Below are positions 52,257 through 60,741 of a stretch of DNA of 64,000 bases, piece by piece (the stretch's first letter is position 1; each line of letters starts with the position of its first letter). The stretch is taken from NCBI RefSeq assembly GCF_029210485.1, contig NZ_JARGET010000003.1, forward strand, positions 248,001 to 312,000, given 5' to 3'. Source of the DNA: Hoeflea sp. YIM 152468. GTDB taxonomy: Bacteria > Pseudomonadota > Alphaproteobacteria > Rhizobiales > Rhizobiaceae. A program made the translations under genes and the position numbers. The notes below the pieces were generated by a model. The model saw nothing but the letters and a program-made list of their open reading frames with translations, was not told the origin of the DNA and did not search any database.

Positions 52257-52766
52257 TCAGCTTGTTTTCACGTCGACCTGCGGCGCGATGTATTCACGCC
52301 CGGTCAGAAGAAATTGAATGACCAACAGGTACCGCAGCACCATAAAGCTGCCTGAAAGCGGAATGATCATGTAGATATAACCAACCGGCACGCGCATGGC
52401 GGGCGAAAGCTGTCCCATACGCGACGTGTTGATCGACAAGGTGGTGCCGTAGTAAATCAACGCGCCAGCAAAGATCAGACCGAGGCTGGCTGCCCCGATC
52501 TGAAGTGCGCGGGTCATGCGGGGGCTGGCAATCGCATAGACTGCCTCGACGCTGATATGGGAGGCATAACGAACCCCCATGCCCATGGTCAGAAAACTCA
52601 TGGCGATCAGCGAATAAAGGATGAGTTCCTCCGACCAGTACAGCGAGTTGTTGAACACATAGCGTGCGATAACCTGCACGATGGCAACAACCGTTGCGGT
52701 CAGAATGAGCAAGGTGACAGAGACATTCTCGACCCAGTCAACAATGCGGTTCAGTCCTTCGATCAT
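52257..52766 (-). CDS. TRAP transporter small permease (DctQ type)
   Basis: A 169-residue membrane protein with four helices. DctQ features are VIARYVFNNSLYWSEELILY and SFLTMGMGVRYASHISVEAV; the C-terminus ends VDVKTS after the last helix. It stabilises the large permease. The gene follows the binding-protein gene after 22 bp in the same operon. Confidence 0.92.
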   Translation of the reverse strand: MIEGLNRIVDWVENVSVTLLILTATVVAIVQVIARYVFNNSLYWSEELILYSLIAMSFLTMGMGVRYASHISVEAVYAIASPRMTRALQIGAASLGLIFAGALIYYGTTLSINTSRMGQLSPAMRVPVGYIYMIIPLSGSFMVLRYLLVIQFLLTGREYIAPQVDVKTS

Positions 52767-52788
52767 CGGCCAGCCCCCTGCACTTGGA

Positions 52789-53778
52789 TTAACCCTTGGA
52801 GGCGGCGAGCGCCTTGTCCATCAGTTCAGGCGAGACCTTCGGACGGAACTCGTCGTAGATCGGCTTGGATGCCTCTACGAACGCAGCGCGAGCTTCGGGA
52901 GACAGTTCCTGAATCTCGATCTGGTCCTTGATCGCGTCGAGAATGCGCGCTTCGTCCTCAAGCGTGTATTCGCGCGCGGCATCGCGGCCCACGATCATCG
53001 CTTCCTCGACCACCGTCTGCAGGTCTTCCGGCAGGCTTTCCCAAGCCTGCTTGTTCATGATTGCTGCATAGGTGTGATAGGCGTGCCCCGTCAGCGTCAT
53101 GTATTTCTGTACTTCATAAAAGCGCATCGAGTCGATGTTGGCCAGAGGATTTTCCTGTCCTTCAACAACACCTTGCTGCAGGCCGTTGTAGACTTCAACA
53201 TAAGCCATTGCGGTCGGGTTGGCGCCATAGGCACGATAGGTCGACAGGATGGTCGGTGCCTGCAGTGTGCGCATCTTGATGCCGTTGAGGTCGTCCGGAC
53301 CATTGATGGGACGGACGTTGTTGGTCATGTGACGGAAGCCTGCGCCCCACATGGCGATGCCGTGGAGGTTGTTGGAGCCAAGAGTACCAAGCAACTCGGT
53401 GCCGACTTCGCCGTCGAGAACGCGCTTCATTGCCTCATTGTCGCTCAGCAGGAACGGCAGATCGAACAGGTACATTTTCTCATTGAAGTTGGCGAGGTTG
53501 CCAGTCGGCGGGATCGAGATGTGCACGAGGCCCATCTGCGTCTGTTCAATGATTTCCACATCACCACCCAGTTGGGCGGCAGGGCGGATGTTGATTTCGA
53601 TGCGGCCGTCCGATTTGGCTTCGACTTCTTCCTTGAAACGCACGGCTGCGCGGGCGTTCGGCGTGTCTTCGGTCAGCACGTGAGCGAAGGTGAATGTGAA
53701 GTCAGCGGCGTAAGCTGCGCCGCTGAGGCTGAATGTCAGCGCGGTGGCCAAAGTCAGGCCAAGTTTTTTAATAGACAT
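52789..53778 (-). CDS. TRAP transporter substrate-binding protein (DctP type)
   Basis: A 329-residue periplasmic protein. A Sec signal peptide is clear (MSIKKLGLTLATALTFSLSG, cleaved after AAYA). Family motifs include FTFAHVLTEDTPNARAAVRF, GIKMRTLQAPTI with the Arg that binds ligand carboxylate, and EVYNGLQQGVVEGQENPLAN. It captures an organic acid for the two permeases. AGGAGA precedes the start. The ligand cannot be told from sequence; the adjacent amidase suggests an amide or carboxylate. Confidence 0.94.
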   Translation of the reverse strand: MSIKKLGLTLATALTFSLSGAAYAADFTFTFAHVLTEDTPNARAAVRFKEEVEAKSDGRIEINIRPAAQLGGDVEIIEQTQMGLVHISIPPTGNLANFNEKMYLFDLPFLLSDNEAMKRVLDGEVGTELLGTLGSNNLHGIAMWGAGFRHMTNNVRPINGPDDLNGIKMRTLQAPTILSTYRAYGANPTAMAYVEVYNGLQQGVVEGQENPLANIDSMRFYEVQKYMTLTGHAYHTYAAIMNKQAWESLPEDLQTVVEEAMIVGRDAAREYTLEDEARILDAIKDQIEIQELSPEARAAFVEASKPIYDEFRPKVSPELMDKALAASKG

Positions 53779-53804
53779 GGTATCTCCTGTTGGTAGTGGT
53801 GAAG

Positions 53805-55196
53805 TCAGGTTGCGGAAGAAAGGAGCGGGGGCCGACCCAGTAGGTCAGGCGCGCGGCCAACAGCGGCTTCGACACCCAGGGCCATCGCCAGAAGACGTGT
53901 TTCCTGCATCGGCGGTGCAATCAGCTGCAAGCCGGATGGAATGCCGTTGCCGTCAAGTCCCGAAGGCAGTGTCAGCGCGCTCCAGCCGAACAGATTGGCG
54001 ATTGCTGTGTTGCGCAGCGTCAGCATGTTGGCTGTGCGATAGGCGGCGTCATCCGCCACTTCGGACAGCAGCGGTGCGCTGATCGCCACGGTTGGCGAGA
54101 CCAGCACATCGCACTGGTCAAAGACCGACAAAGCGTCCCGCCCCGAATTCGCCAGGACATCGCGTCGGCGCAGGTATTCGGTTGACGAGATTTGATCCGC
54201 CGCTTCGACCCGGGCCCGGACCATCGGATCGAGCCGCGCGATACGCTCGGGGCAATTGCTGTTCATGAAGCTGCGCAGTTCGGACGCTGCAAGTCCGCCC
54301 TGACGGAAGATCTCCAATACCGCGTCCACACCAGGCAGAGTGACCCTGGAGACAAGCGCGCCCTTGCGCTCAAGTGTGCTCAGCGCCGCTTCCGTGTTGG
54401 CGGCGATGGCGGGATCAATCTCGTCCCAGACAACATTCTGGATAACCCCAATGCGCAATCCGGCGAGGTCTTGCGGCGCGATCTGCCCCCGCTCTTGGCC
54501 ATCAAGCGCCGCAAAGGCATAGGCCAGATCTTCGACAGTGCGGCACAGCAACCCGGGGGTATCAAGCGAAGGTGACAGCGGTACAATGCCGGTCGAGGAC
54601 CAGCGGCCATGGGTTGTTTTGAGAGCGCACTGACCGGTCAAGGCTGCCGGAATGCGCACGGAGCCCGCCGTGTCGGTTCCCAACGCGACCAGAGCCGATC
54701 CCTGAGCCAGGGATACGCCGGCACCCGAACTGGAGCCACCGGCGGCGCGTGGCGCGCCCTTGGCGGACCACGGATTGACCGGCGCACCCCAATGGGGGTT
54801 GGTGCCGAGTCCGCCAAAGGCAAATTCAACCGTGTGGGTCTTGCCCGTGATGATGCCCAGTTGCGCGATGACCGACTGCACCAGCGGACCAGCGGTTTGC
54901 CAACTCTCGTCAAATGCAGTGTCGGTGCCTGCAAACACCGGCATGCGGGGGACGCCGAAGAGATCCTTGACCGAGACCGGAATGCCCATCAGCGGTCCGA
55001 GATCATGCCCGGCGCTCAGGAACACATCGACGGCCTCGGCCTGTTTTGCAGCTTGCGGGCCGGCCCAGTGCTTATAGGCATGAACACTGGATTCAGATGA
55101 TTCGAAGCGCTCAATGGCCTGCGCGATGAGCTCAGAGGCCGAAGCCTTTTGGAGCCGCAGTCTGTGGGCGATGTGGGCAAGAGATTGATAGTTCAA
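53805..55196 (-). CDS. Amidase signature family enzyme
   Basis: A 463-residue amide hydrolase. The Ser-cisSer-Lys triad lies in GIPVSVKDLFGVPRMPVFAG (Lys), PRAAGGSSSGAGVSLAQGSA (cis-Ser) and LGTDTAGSVRIPAALTGQCA (nucleophile). It lacks a signal peptide. The start appears to be TTG 55196, which has AAGGTGA 5 bases upstream. As first gene of the TRAP operon it probably hydrolyses an amide taken up by that transporter; related enzymes include GatA and various amidases, but the lack of gatB/gatC neighbours argues against a GatCAB role. Confidence 0.9.
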   Translation of the reverse strand: MNYQSLAHIAHRLRLQKASASELIAQAIERFESSESSVHAYKHWAGPQAAKQAEAVDVFLSAGHDLGPLMGIPVSVKDLFGVPRMPVFAGTDTAFDESWQTAGPLVQSVIAQLGIITGKTHTVEFAFGGLGTNPHWGAPVNPWSAKGAPRAAGGSSSGAGVSLAQGSALVALGTDTAGSVRIPAALTGQCALKTTHGRWSSTGIVPLSPSLDTPGLLCRTVEDLAYAFAALDGQERGQIAPQDLAGLRIGVIQNVVWDEIDPAIAANTEAALSTLERKGALVSRVTLPGVDAVLEIFRQGGLAASELRSFMNSNCPERIARLDPMVRARVEAADQISSTEYLRRRDVLANSGRDALSVFDQCDVLVSPTVAISAPLLSEVADDAAYRTANMLTLRNTAIANLFGWSALTLPSGLDGNGIPSGLQLIAPPMQETRLLAMALGVEAAVGRAPDLLGRPPLLSSAT

Positions 55197-55343
55197 ATCG
55201 TCACCTTCTCATTCTGTAGTGGGCAAACCTTATGAGCAGCTTCAAAAAACACCAGCGCAGAAATGCGGGTGCCCAACGATCGGATTCTGACGCCGGCGGA
55301 GGGGTGTTCCTACATCATCTTGTTTTTATTTCATTTAATCAAA

Positions 55344-55358
55344 TTGCCGAGATGGCAA
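55344..55358. promoter_or_regulatory. Inverted repeat, LysR-type operator candidate 1
   Basis: TTGCCGAGATGGCAA has perfect 5 bp arms TTGCC and GGCAA with a 5-base spacer, and contains the LysR T-N11-A pattern. A second copy lies 27 bp away. Both sit between the divergent amidase and RidA genes. Confidence 0.6.
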
Positions 55359-55370
55359 ACGACCATCGTG

Positions 55371-55385
55371 TTGCCGAATCGGCAA
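55371..55385. promoter_or_regulatory. Inverted repeat, LysR-type operator candidate 2
   Basis: TTGCCGAATCGGCAA has the same arms as the first copy and extends to a 6 bp perfect palindrome (TTGCCG/CGGCAA). Centre-to-centre distance to the first copy is 27 bp, a spacing that suits a LysR tetramer. Confidence 0.6.
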
Positions 55386-55464
55386 AGCCATGTTGCGCGT
55401 TTGGTGCTCGTGCCGTGGATACTTCCGGGTAACTTCGACCCAGCTGAAACGAGGGATTAACCAC

Positions 55465-55950
55465 ATGTCGCACCAGACCGAAGGCCGCCTGAAAGAAATG
55501 GGCATCATCCTGCCGCGCGTTCCAAAGCCGATCGGCAATTATTTGCCCGGCGTTGTCGTCGGCAATATTCTCTACACGTCCGGAACGCTGGGAACGCAGC
55601 CAGACGAAAACGACAATGATGTACTGCCCTATGTCGGAAAGGTCGGGTCCGACCTGACCATCGAAGAAGGCTACGCTTCTGCGCGCCTGATGGCGATCAA
55701 CCACCTGGCCATGATGAAGAAGGTCCTGGGGGATCTCGATCGCGTCAAGCGGATCGTCAAGATGATCGGCTATGTCACCTGTGCACCCGGGTTCACCCAA
55801 CCGCATCTGGTGCTCAACGGCGCATCCGATCTGTTTGTTGCCCTGTGGGGCGAAGAAAACGGCAAGCATGCACGCGCAGCTTTGACCCAACACGAACTGG
55901 GCATGAACGCGCCGGTGGAAGCCGACATCACGATCGAACTTCACACCTGA
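55465..55950 (+). CDS. RidA (YjgF/YER057c/UK114) family protein
   Basis: A 161-residue protein. It starts near LPRVPKPIGNYLPGVVVGNI, with LYTSGTLG (the family's strand with SG-G), and ends ALTQHELGMNAPVEADITIE. The active-site Arg of true RidA, usually in a C-terminal RxxxxV/xxxLP context, is not evident, so it may belong to an atypical subgroup that does not deaminate 2-aminoacrylate. It is divergent from the amidase operon across a promoter with two inverted repeats. GAGGG lies about 8 bases before the ATG. A role in degrading imine or enamine intermediates of the amide pathway is inference. Confidence 0.85.
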   Translation: MSHQTEGRLKEMGIILPRVPKPIGNYLPGVVVGNILYTSGTLGTQPDENDNDVLPYVGKVGSDLTIEEGYASARLMAINHLAMMKKVLGDLDRVKRIVKMIGYVTCAPGFTQPHLVLNGASDLFVALWGEENGKHARAALTQHELGMNAPVEADITIELHT

Positions 55951-56885
55951 TGATGGCGCAGCTTGGCCAGCAGCTCCGCGTCGGATTTCTCGCCCGCCTG
56001 GAACTCCGCCAGGATGTAGCGTAAAAACGCGGATGTTGCTGGCGCGAGCTGCTGGTCACGGCGAATGACGGCATAGATGTAGCGGTAGTTGAAGTCATTG
56101 CAGTCAAGGTTCAATGGCACGATCACGCCCGACTTGACCTCGGTCATGGCTGCCTGTAGCGGCAGATAGATGATGGCATTGGTCCGGATCGCATGGGCGA
56201 TGAGAAAATGGAACTGGTCTGCCACCAGTGTCGCGTTCGGCGTGGCGCCGAGCTTGGCATAGACGCGATGGACCAGATGATGGATTCCAAAACTGTCGTC
56301 GGGCAATACACAGGACATAGGCACGAGATCATTCAGCTTGAGCGCGCGCCCATCGGCAAAAGGATGATCTGGGCGGGCCAGGGCGAGCAGAGGTTGCCGC
56401 CACTTGCCCACGGTCTCAAGCGAGGGGTGGGAGAAATGATCGTAAATGAATCCGATCTGACACAGATGTTGTTCAAGCGCTTCAAGCACCCTCTCACGGC
56501 CGCGTATCCGGACTCGAAATTCGATTGACGGGTAATTCTGCCTGAAGTTGGCGATGTTGTCCGACAGAAAGGGCCTTGTTACCCCTTCGACCGTTGCGAT
56601 CGACACCTGTCCGCTCTTGAGACCCTTGAGATCGGAAATCTCACCCTTCGCAACTTCAATCGTCTCAAAAAGCACAGCCAGATGCTTGGCGAGCAATTCG
56701 CCCGCTGCGGTCAGTCTGACCCCGTTGGAATGACGCTCAAGCAATTGCGCATCGAATTCATGCTCGAGCTTGGTCAATTGCCGGCTGATGGCTGACGGGG
56801 CCACATGCAGTCGATCCGCCGCCGACCGGATCGAATGCAGGCGGGCCACTTCCAGAAAATACCGCGCTGCCGATAGATTCAACAT
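55941..56885 (-). CDS. LysR-family transcriptional regulator
   Basis: A 314-residue regulator. The N-terminal helix-turn-helix is ARYFLEVARLHSIRSAADRL then HVAPSAISRQLTKLEHEFDA; the C-terminal effector domain follows from about residue 90 (VSIATVEGVTRPFLSDNIAN). It overlaps the end of the RidA gene by 10 bp on the opposite strand. It is the likely regulator of the amidase-TRAP and RidA genes through the paired TTGCC-N5-GGCAA repeats. The coinducer is unknown. Confidence 0.93.
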   Translation of the reverse strand: MLNLSAARYFLEVARLHSIRSAADRLHVAPSAISRQLTKLEHEFDAQLLERHSNGVRLTAAGELLAKHLAVLFETIEVAKGEISDLKGLKSGQVSIATVEGVTRPFLSDNIANFRQNYPSIEFRVRIRGRERVLEALEQHLCQIGFIYDHFSHPSLETVGKWRQPLLALARPDHPFADGRALKLNDLVPMSCVLPDDSFGIHHLVHRVYAKLGATPNATLVADQFHFLIAHAIRTNAIIYLPLQAAMTEVKSGVIVPLNLDCNDFNYRYIYAVIRRDQQLAPATSAFLRYILAEFQAGEKSDAELLAKLRHHQV

Positions 56886-57011
56886 TACACACCCTCACTG
56901 TATGAGGGTCTTATCCCGCAGAATTGCTGCGGAAACCAGCCCGGCACCGAACAGTTTCAGCTCCGGATCATGCTTTGAGCGGCATTGTCAGCAGCGATCG
57001 GCGAAAGCCTG

Positions 57012-57290
57012 CTAACGCAATGCCGCTTCTATGGTGCCGCCATCGACGGTGATGACATGGGCCAGCTTCTCTTCGTCGAGATCGAGAATCATGCCCTCAA
57101 CCGCCGCACCGGCATTGGACACCAGAATATCAAGCCCGCCAAACCGGGCGACAATCTCATGGACGACCGCGTCTGCGGCGCCGGGCGCGGTCAGATCGGC
57201 GACGACTGGAACGCAGTCGGGGCCCATGGCGGCAGCCGCCGCCTCGCACGACCTTCGGTGCCGCAGATCACTCATTTCAACCAGGACCAA
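57012..57290 (-). pseudogene. Decayed short-chain dehydrogenase (SDR) gene fragment
   Basis: The 92 translated residues keep only parts of an SDR: no N-terminal TGxxxGIG cofactor loop, the aspartate-adjacent strand VPVVADLTAPGAADAVVHEI, and the DILVSNAG motif. The sequence then passes from LDLDEEKLAHV straight to ITVDGGTIEAALR, which resembles the extreme C-terminus of SDRs. The catalytic Ser-Tyr-Lys region is missing, so an internal deletion and N-terminal loss appear to have inactivated it. It lies upstream of the LysR gene on the same strand. Confidence 0.75.
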
Positions 57291-57377
57291 ATCATCCGAA
57301 TTTAACGAGTTTTTGGGGTTTCATGAGATAAATCGAATGTGAGAGCCGAATACAGCGTCACGATTGGCAGGCAAACA

Positions 57378-59849
57378 ATGGTCCATCAGAGCGAGCTTCG
57401 CACCCAGCACAGTGACACGTATGAACGTGCGCTCGAAGCCGCGGGCCTCGGCGTATGGGACTGGAACCTGAGCACCGGAGCTTGCAAATACTCTGAACAA
57501 TGGTGCCAGATGCTCGGTTACCAAAAGAAAGATTTGCCCAAAGGAGCCGACCTGTGGCTGCTGCTGGTTCACCCCGATGACAGGGAGCGGGCGATTCAAA
57601 GCGGTGACCGGCATCTTGCCGGAGAAACCGCGAGCATCGAGACCGAGTTGCGCCTGCGCCACAAGAATGGTCACTGGGTCTGGGTGCTGGACCGGGGCTG
57701 CATCGTCGAACGCGATGAGAACGGGCGGCCGGTTCGTGTTGTCGGTGTACAGACGGACATCACCCGACAAAAGGAAGCCGAGCAGAATCTCGGCCAGACC
57801 AATGAACGGTTCAGGCTTGCCCTTGCCGCCTCCGGCATCGGTATATGGCACTATGATATCGGTCTTCAGAAGAGCAACTGGGACGCACGGACACGCGCCA
57901 TATTCGGCCTCTACCCGGGCCCGACCGACATCATCGCGACGACCTGGCAGAAATTTCTTCATCCCGATGACCGGGACTGGACCGAACGCGAACACGCCGA
58001 CGCGCTGTCAAAAGACGAGGAAGTCAATCTACGTTACAGGATCATCCGCGAAGACGGCGAAATCCGTCATGTCGAAACACTGGCAAAAACTGTTCCGGAG
58101 GACGGTCTTGCGGGATGCCTGGTCGGCACCATCAGGGATATCACGGACGAGGTGAGTGCCGCCGATGCACTGCATGCGGAGAAAGAGCGTTACAAGGTCA
58201 CTCTGGAGTCAATCAGCGACGCCGTCATCAGCACCGACGTCCGCGGCCGGATTTCATTTGCCAATCCGGCGGCCTTGCGAATGCTGGCGTTGCAGGACGT
58301 GGATCTGACAGGCCAGGACCTGCGCACATCGTTCACGCAGTACCTGGCCACAAGCCAGGACATTCCGCCGCAGTCATCTCAAGACGCGGGTCACATCATT
58401 ACCACCGACACGGGCACGTTCCGGCGCAAGAGCAGCCCGCTTCTGTCGTCAGCGGGCGAGCTTGGTGGAAACGTCTTTATATTCCAAAACATCACCGAGG
58501 AAGCCAGGCGGCAGCAGGAACTGGCCTATGCCGCACGTCACGATGCCCTGACCGGACTGTACAACCGGTCAGCTTTCGATGAAGCGCTGGAGGATGCAAT
58601 CGGCGCCGCCGCCGATACACCTTTTGCTGTCCTTTATATCGATCTTGATCATTTCAAAGCACTGAACGACTATGCCGGACATGCTGCAGGCGATGAAGCG
58701 TTGCGACGTATCGCAACCGGTGTCTGCGAAAGGCTGCCGTCCGATGCGGTCTTTGCTCGCCTTGGTGGCGATGAATTCGCTATTTTGCTTCCCGGTTCGG
58801 ATACCACTTCCGCAAGAAAGACCGCCGAAGATACCATCACGGCGGTGCGAAACGTCGATCTTGGCTTCGTGGTCAGCCGCCAGCCGCTGGGATGCAGCAT
58901 CGGCATTGCCCTGATCGATGATCCACTGATTTCCGCTCCTGACGTGTTGGCGCGTGCTGATGATGCCTGTTATGCGGCCAAGTCGGCGGGCCGGAACAGA
59001 TCGTCGGTCTTTGTCGAACAAAATGACGTTCTTTCCTCGGGCCTCACGGCGGCCAGAATGGCAGCAGGCCTGACCGAGGCGCTTGAGGACAACCGGGTCG
59101 TGCTGTTCGGTCAGGAAATCCGCTCGATCGACAGGCCGCATGAGTGGTCCGGCCGCATCGAAATCCTGGCCAGGCTGAGGAGCCGGGATGGTCGCATTGT
59201 TACGCCCGCGCAGTTCATTTCGGCGGCCGAACGTTTCGGCGTGGCGCCAATGCTCGACAGACGGATCATCGGTGATGCGTTGAAACAGTACGGCCCGACC
59301 ATGGAAGCGATGGATCTGCAACTGGGTTTCAATCTATCCGCACAAACCTTATCCGATCCTCATCTGTGGTCATTCATCCAGCAGGCTGTGGAAGAAACCG
59401 GTGCCCCCTATTCACATATCGGATTTGAAATCACTGAAACCGCCGCCGTGACGTGCTTTGACACAGCCAACCTGTTTGTCCGCCAGGCGCGCCGGCAAGG
59501 ATGTGTTGTTTCTCTTGATGATTTCGGCTCGGGGCTCAGTTCCTTCGACTATCTGCGCCGGTTTCCGATCAACTGCATCAAAATTGACGGCGCATTTATC
59601 GAAAAACTGATCGAGAGCAAGTTCGACCGCGCCATCGTATCTTCGGTTGTTGGTATCGCCAAGGACCTCGAGCTGGATGTGGTGGCGGAAAAAATCGAGA
59701 ACGCGGCGACCGTCGCTCACCTGCAGCACCTCGGCGTCACCTTTGGGCAGGGCTATCATCTGCACAAACCTGAGCCGCTCGCAGACATGGTGGCGCGACA
59801 CCTGGCGCGGGTTCCAACCGTCCCAACTCCAATCCGGCAGATCAGGTGA
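57378..59849 (+). CDS. Multi-PAS GGDEF-EAL cyclic-di-GMP signalling protein
   Basis: An 823-residue cytosolic protein. Three PAS domains occupy about residues 15-390: two PAS/PAC units (LGVWDWNLSTGACKYSEQWC, IGIWHYDIGLQKSNWDARTR) and a third (ISDAVISTDVRGRISFANPA). The GGDEF domain has an intact active site ARLGGDEFAILLPGSD. The EAL domain keeps GFEITETAAV, VSLDDFGSGLSSFDYLRRFP, CIKIDGAFI and GQGYHLHKPEPL; the EAL motif itself is EIL, and a usual AEGVE is AEKIE. No transmembrane segment is visible. It may synthesise, degrade or only sense c-di-GMP. ATG 57378 has GGCAGG upstream. Confidence 0.9.
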   Translation: MVHQSELRTQHSDTYERALEAAGLGVWDWNLSTGACKYSEQWCQMLGYQKKDLPKGADLWLLLVHPDDRERAIQSGDRHLAGETASIETELRLRHKNGHWVWVLDRGCIVERDENGRPVRVVGVQTDITRQKEAEQNLGQTNERFRLALAASGIGIWHYDIGLQKSNWDARTRAIFGLYPGPTDIIATTWQKFLHPDDRDWTEREHADALSKDEEVNLRYRIIREDGEIRHVETLAKTVPEDGLAGCLVGTIRDITDEVSAADALHAEKERYKVTLESISDAVISTDVRGRISFANPAALRMLALQDVDLTGQDLRTSFTQYLATSQDIPPQSSQDAGHIITTDTGTFRRKSSPLLSSAGELGGNVFIFQNITEEARRQQELAYAARHDALTGLYNRSAFDEALEDAIGAAADTPFAVLYIDLDHFKALNDYAGHAAGDEALRRIATGVCERLPSDAVFARLGGDEFAILLPGSDTTSARKTAEDTITAVRNVDLGFVVSRQPLGCSIGIALIDDPLISAPDVLARADDACYAAKSAGRNRSSVFVEQNDVLSSGLTAARMAAGLTEALEDNRVVLFGQEIRSIDRPHEWSGRIEILARLRSRDGRIVTPAQFISAAERFGVAPMLDRRIIGDALKQYGPTMEAMDLQLGFNLSAQTLSDPHLWSFIQQAVEETGAPYSHIGFEITETAAVTCFDTANLFVRQARRQGCVVSLDDFGSGLSSFDYLRRFPINCIKIDGAFIEKLIESKFDRAIVSSVVGIAKDLELDVVAEKIENAATVAHLQHLGVTFGQGYHLHKPEPLADMVARHLARVPTVPTPIRQIR

Positions 59850-59900
59850 CTGCGGAGACGTCAGCCCCGATCCTCAACCGCCGGGTCTTGCACGGCCGCG

Positions 59901-60596
59901 TCAATCGCGCGCCGTGGCCAGTGTCGCCAGCGTGCGGCTGTCGACAAGCGTGATTCTCTGGCGTCCGCTTTTGATCCAGCCCTTGGTTTCCCAGTTGCTG
60001 AGCAGGCGCGAGACCGTGTGCAGCGTGGTTCCCGTCATTTCCGAAATGTCCTGCCGGGAGATCCGAAAATCGATCAAAGTGCCTTCGTCCGTCTGCCTTC
60101 CGGTCTGCCTGGCAAGATTGAGAACCGCATTGGCGACGCGCTGTTCAACCCGTTCCGTCGCCAGTTCGACAACCTTGTCCTGAGTGTCGAGCAGCCGGTT
60201 TCCGACCATCGCATAGGTATTGGTGGCAAAGCCCGGATTGGCGGCGACAATGGCGTCCCATGATCTCGATGGCCAGGCGAGCAGCACACAATCGGCGGCG
60301 GCGATGGCATTGGCCGGATACCTGTCGCGGCCGATCGCCTTGGCGATGCCGAGCAATTCTCCGCTGGCAATGAACCGGACAATAACCTGTTCGCCATCGG
60401 GCGCCAGCTTGACCACGCGGACATAGCCATCAAGCAGCAGAAAGAAGGCGTGCGCGTCTTCGCCCTGCCGAAAGATATAGGCGTCTTTTGGCTGCCTGAT
60501 CGGCTTTGCGCCGGCAAGCATAGCGGCAAGTGCATCACGTTCCATCCCGCTGAATGGAGGCAGCGCGGCTAGCAGGGACGGATCGAGACGGCTCAT
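59901..60596 (-). CDS. Crp/Fnr family regulator with H-T-V-S-R recognition helix (DNR/NnrR-like candidate)
   Basis: A 231-residue regulator. The effector barrel has DAYIFRQGEDAHAFFLLLDG and EQVIVRFIASGELLGIAKAI; the DNA-binding helix is RQDISEMTGTTLHTVSRLLS. FNR has E-T-I-S-R at the contact positions; here His replaces Glu, suggesting an altered half-site. No Fe-S cysteines are present. The neighbours nnrS and nnrU point to a role in nitric oxide or denitrification control. ATG 60596 has GGAGG about 8 bases upstream; a longer frame to 60743 is disfavoured. Confidence 0.88.
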   Translation of the reverse strand: MSRLDPSLLAALPPFSGMERDALAAMLAGAKPIRQPKDAYIFRQGEDAHAFFLLLDGYVRVVKLAPDGEQVIVRFIASGELLGIAKAIGRDRYPANAIAAADCVLLAWPSRSWDAIVAANPGFATNTYAMVGNRLLDTQDKVVELATERVEQRVANAVLNLARQTGRQTDEGTLIDFRISRQDISEMTGTTLHTVSRLLSNWETKGWIKSGRQRITLVDSRTLATLATARD

Positions 60597-60610
60597 GTCA
60601 TGCCTCCAAT

Positions 60611-60624
60611 TTGCATTATTGCAA
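60611..60624. promoter_or_regulatory. TTGCA palindrome between the second Crp/Fnr gene and nnrS
   Basis: TTGCATTATTGCAA has perfect arms TTGCA/TGCAA separated by four bases, the FNR-family geometry with a C instead of A at the fourth position. It is 15 bp upstream of the regulator's start and 118 bp upstream of nnrS. It probably binds the adjacent regulator, whose recognition helix is likewise changed. Confidence 0.6.
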
Positions 60625-60741
60625 AGAACCGGACATCCAACGTGATAGGGGTCGTGTCGAGCCAATGCAATCGCACGGCGCGGCAACGCAGTTGCCGCCA
60701 TCTGATGGCAGGACGCCGCAACGAACGGACACGAAGCTGAC

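Noticed and set aside
53805-55196. GatA subunit of GatCAB amidotransferase
   Set aside because: No gatB or gatC is adjacent, and the operon is a TRAP transport unit; a catabolic amidase fits better.
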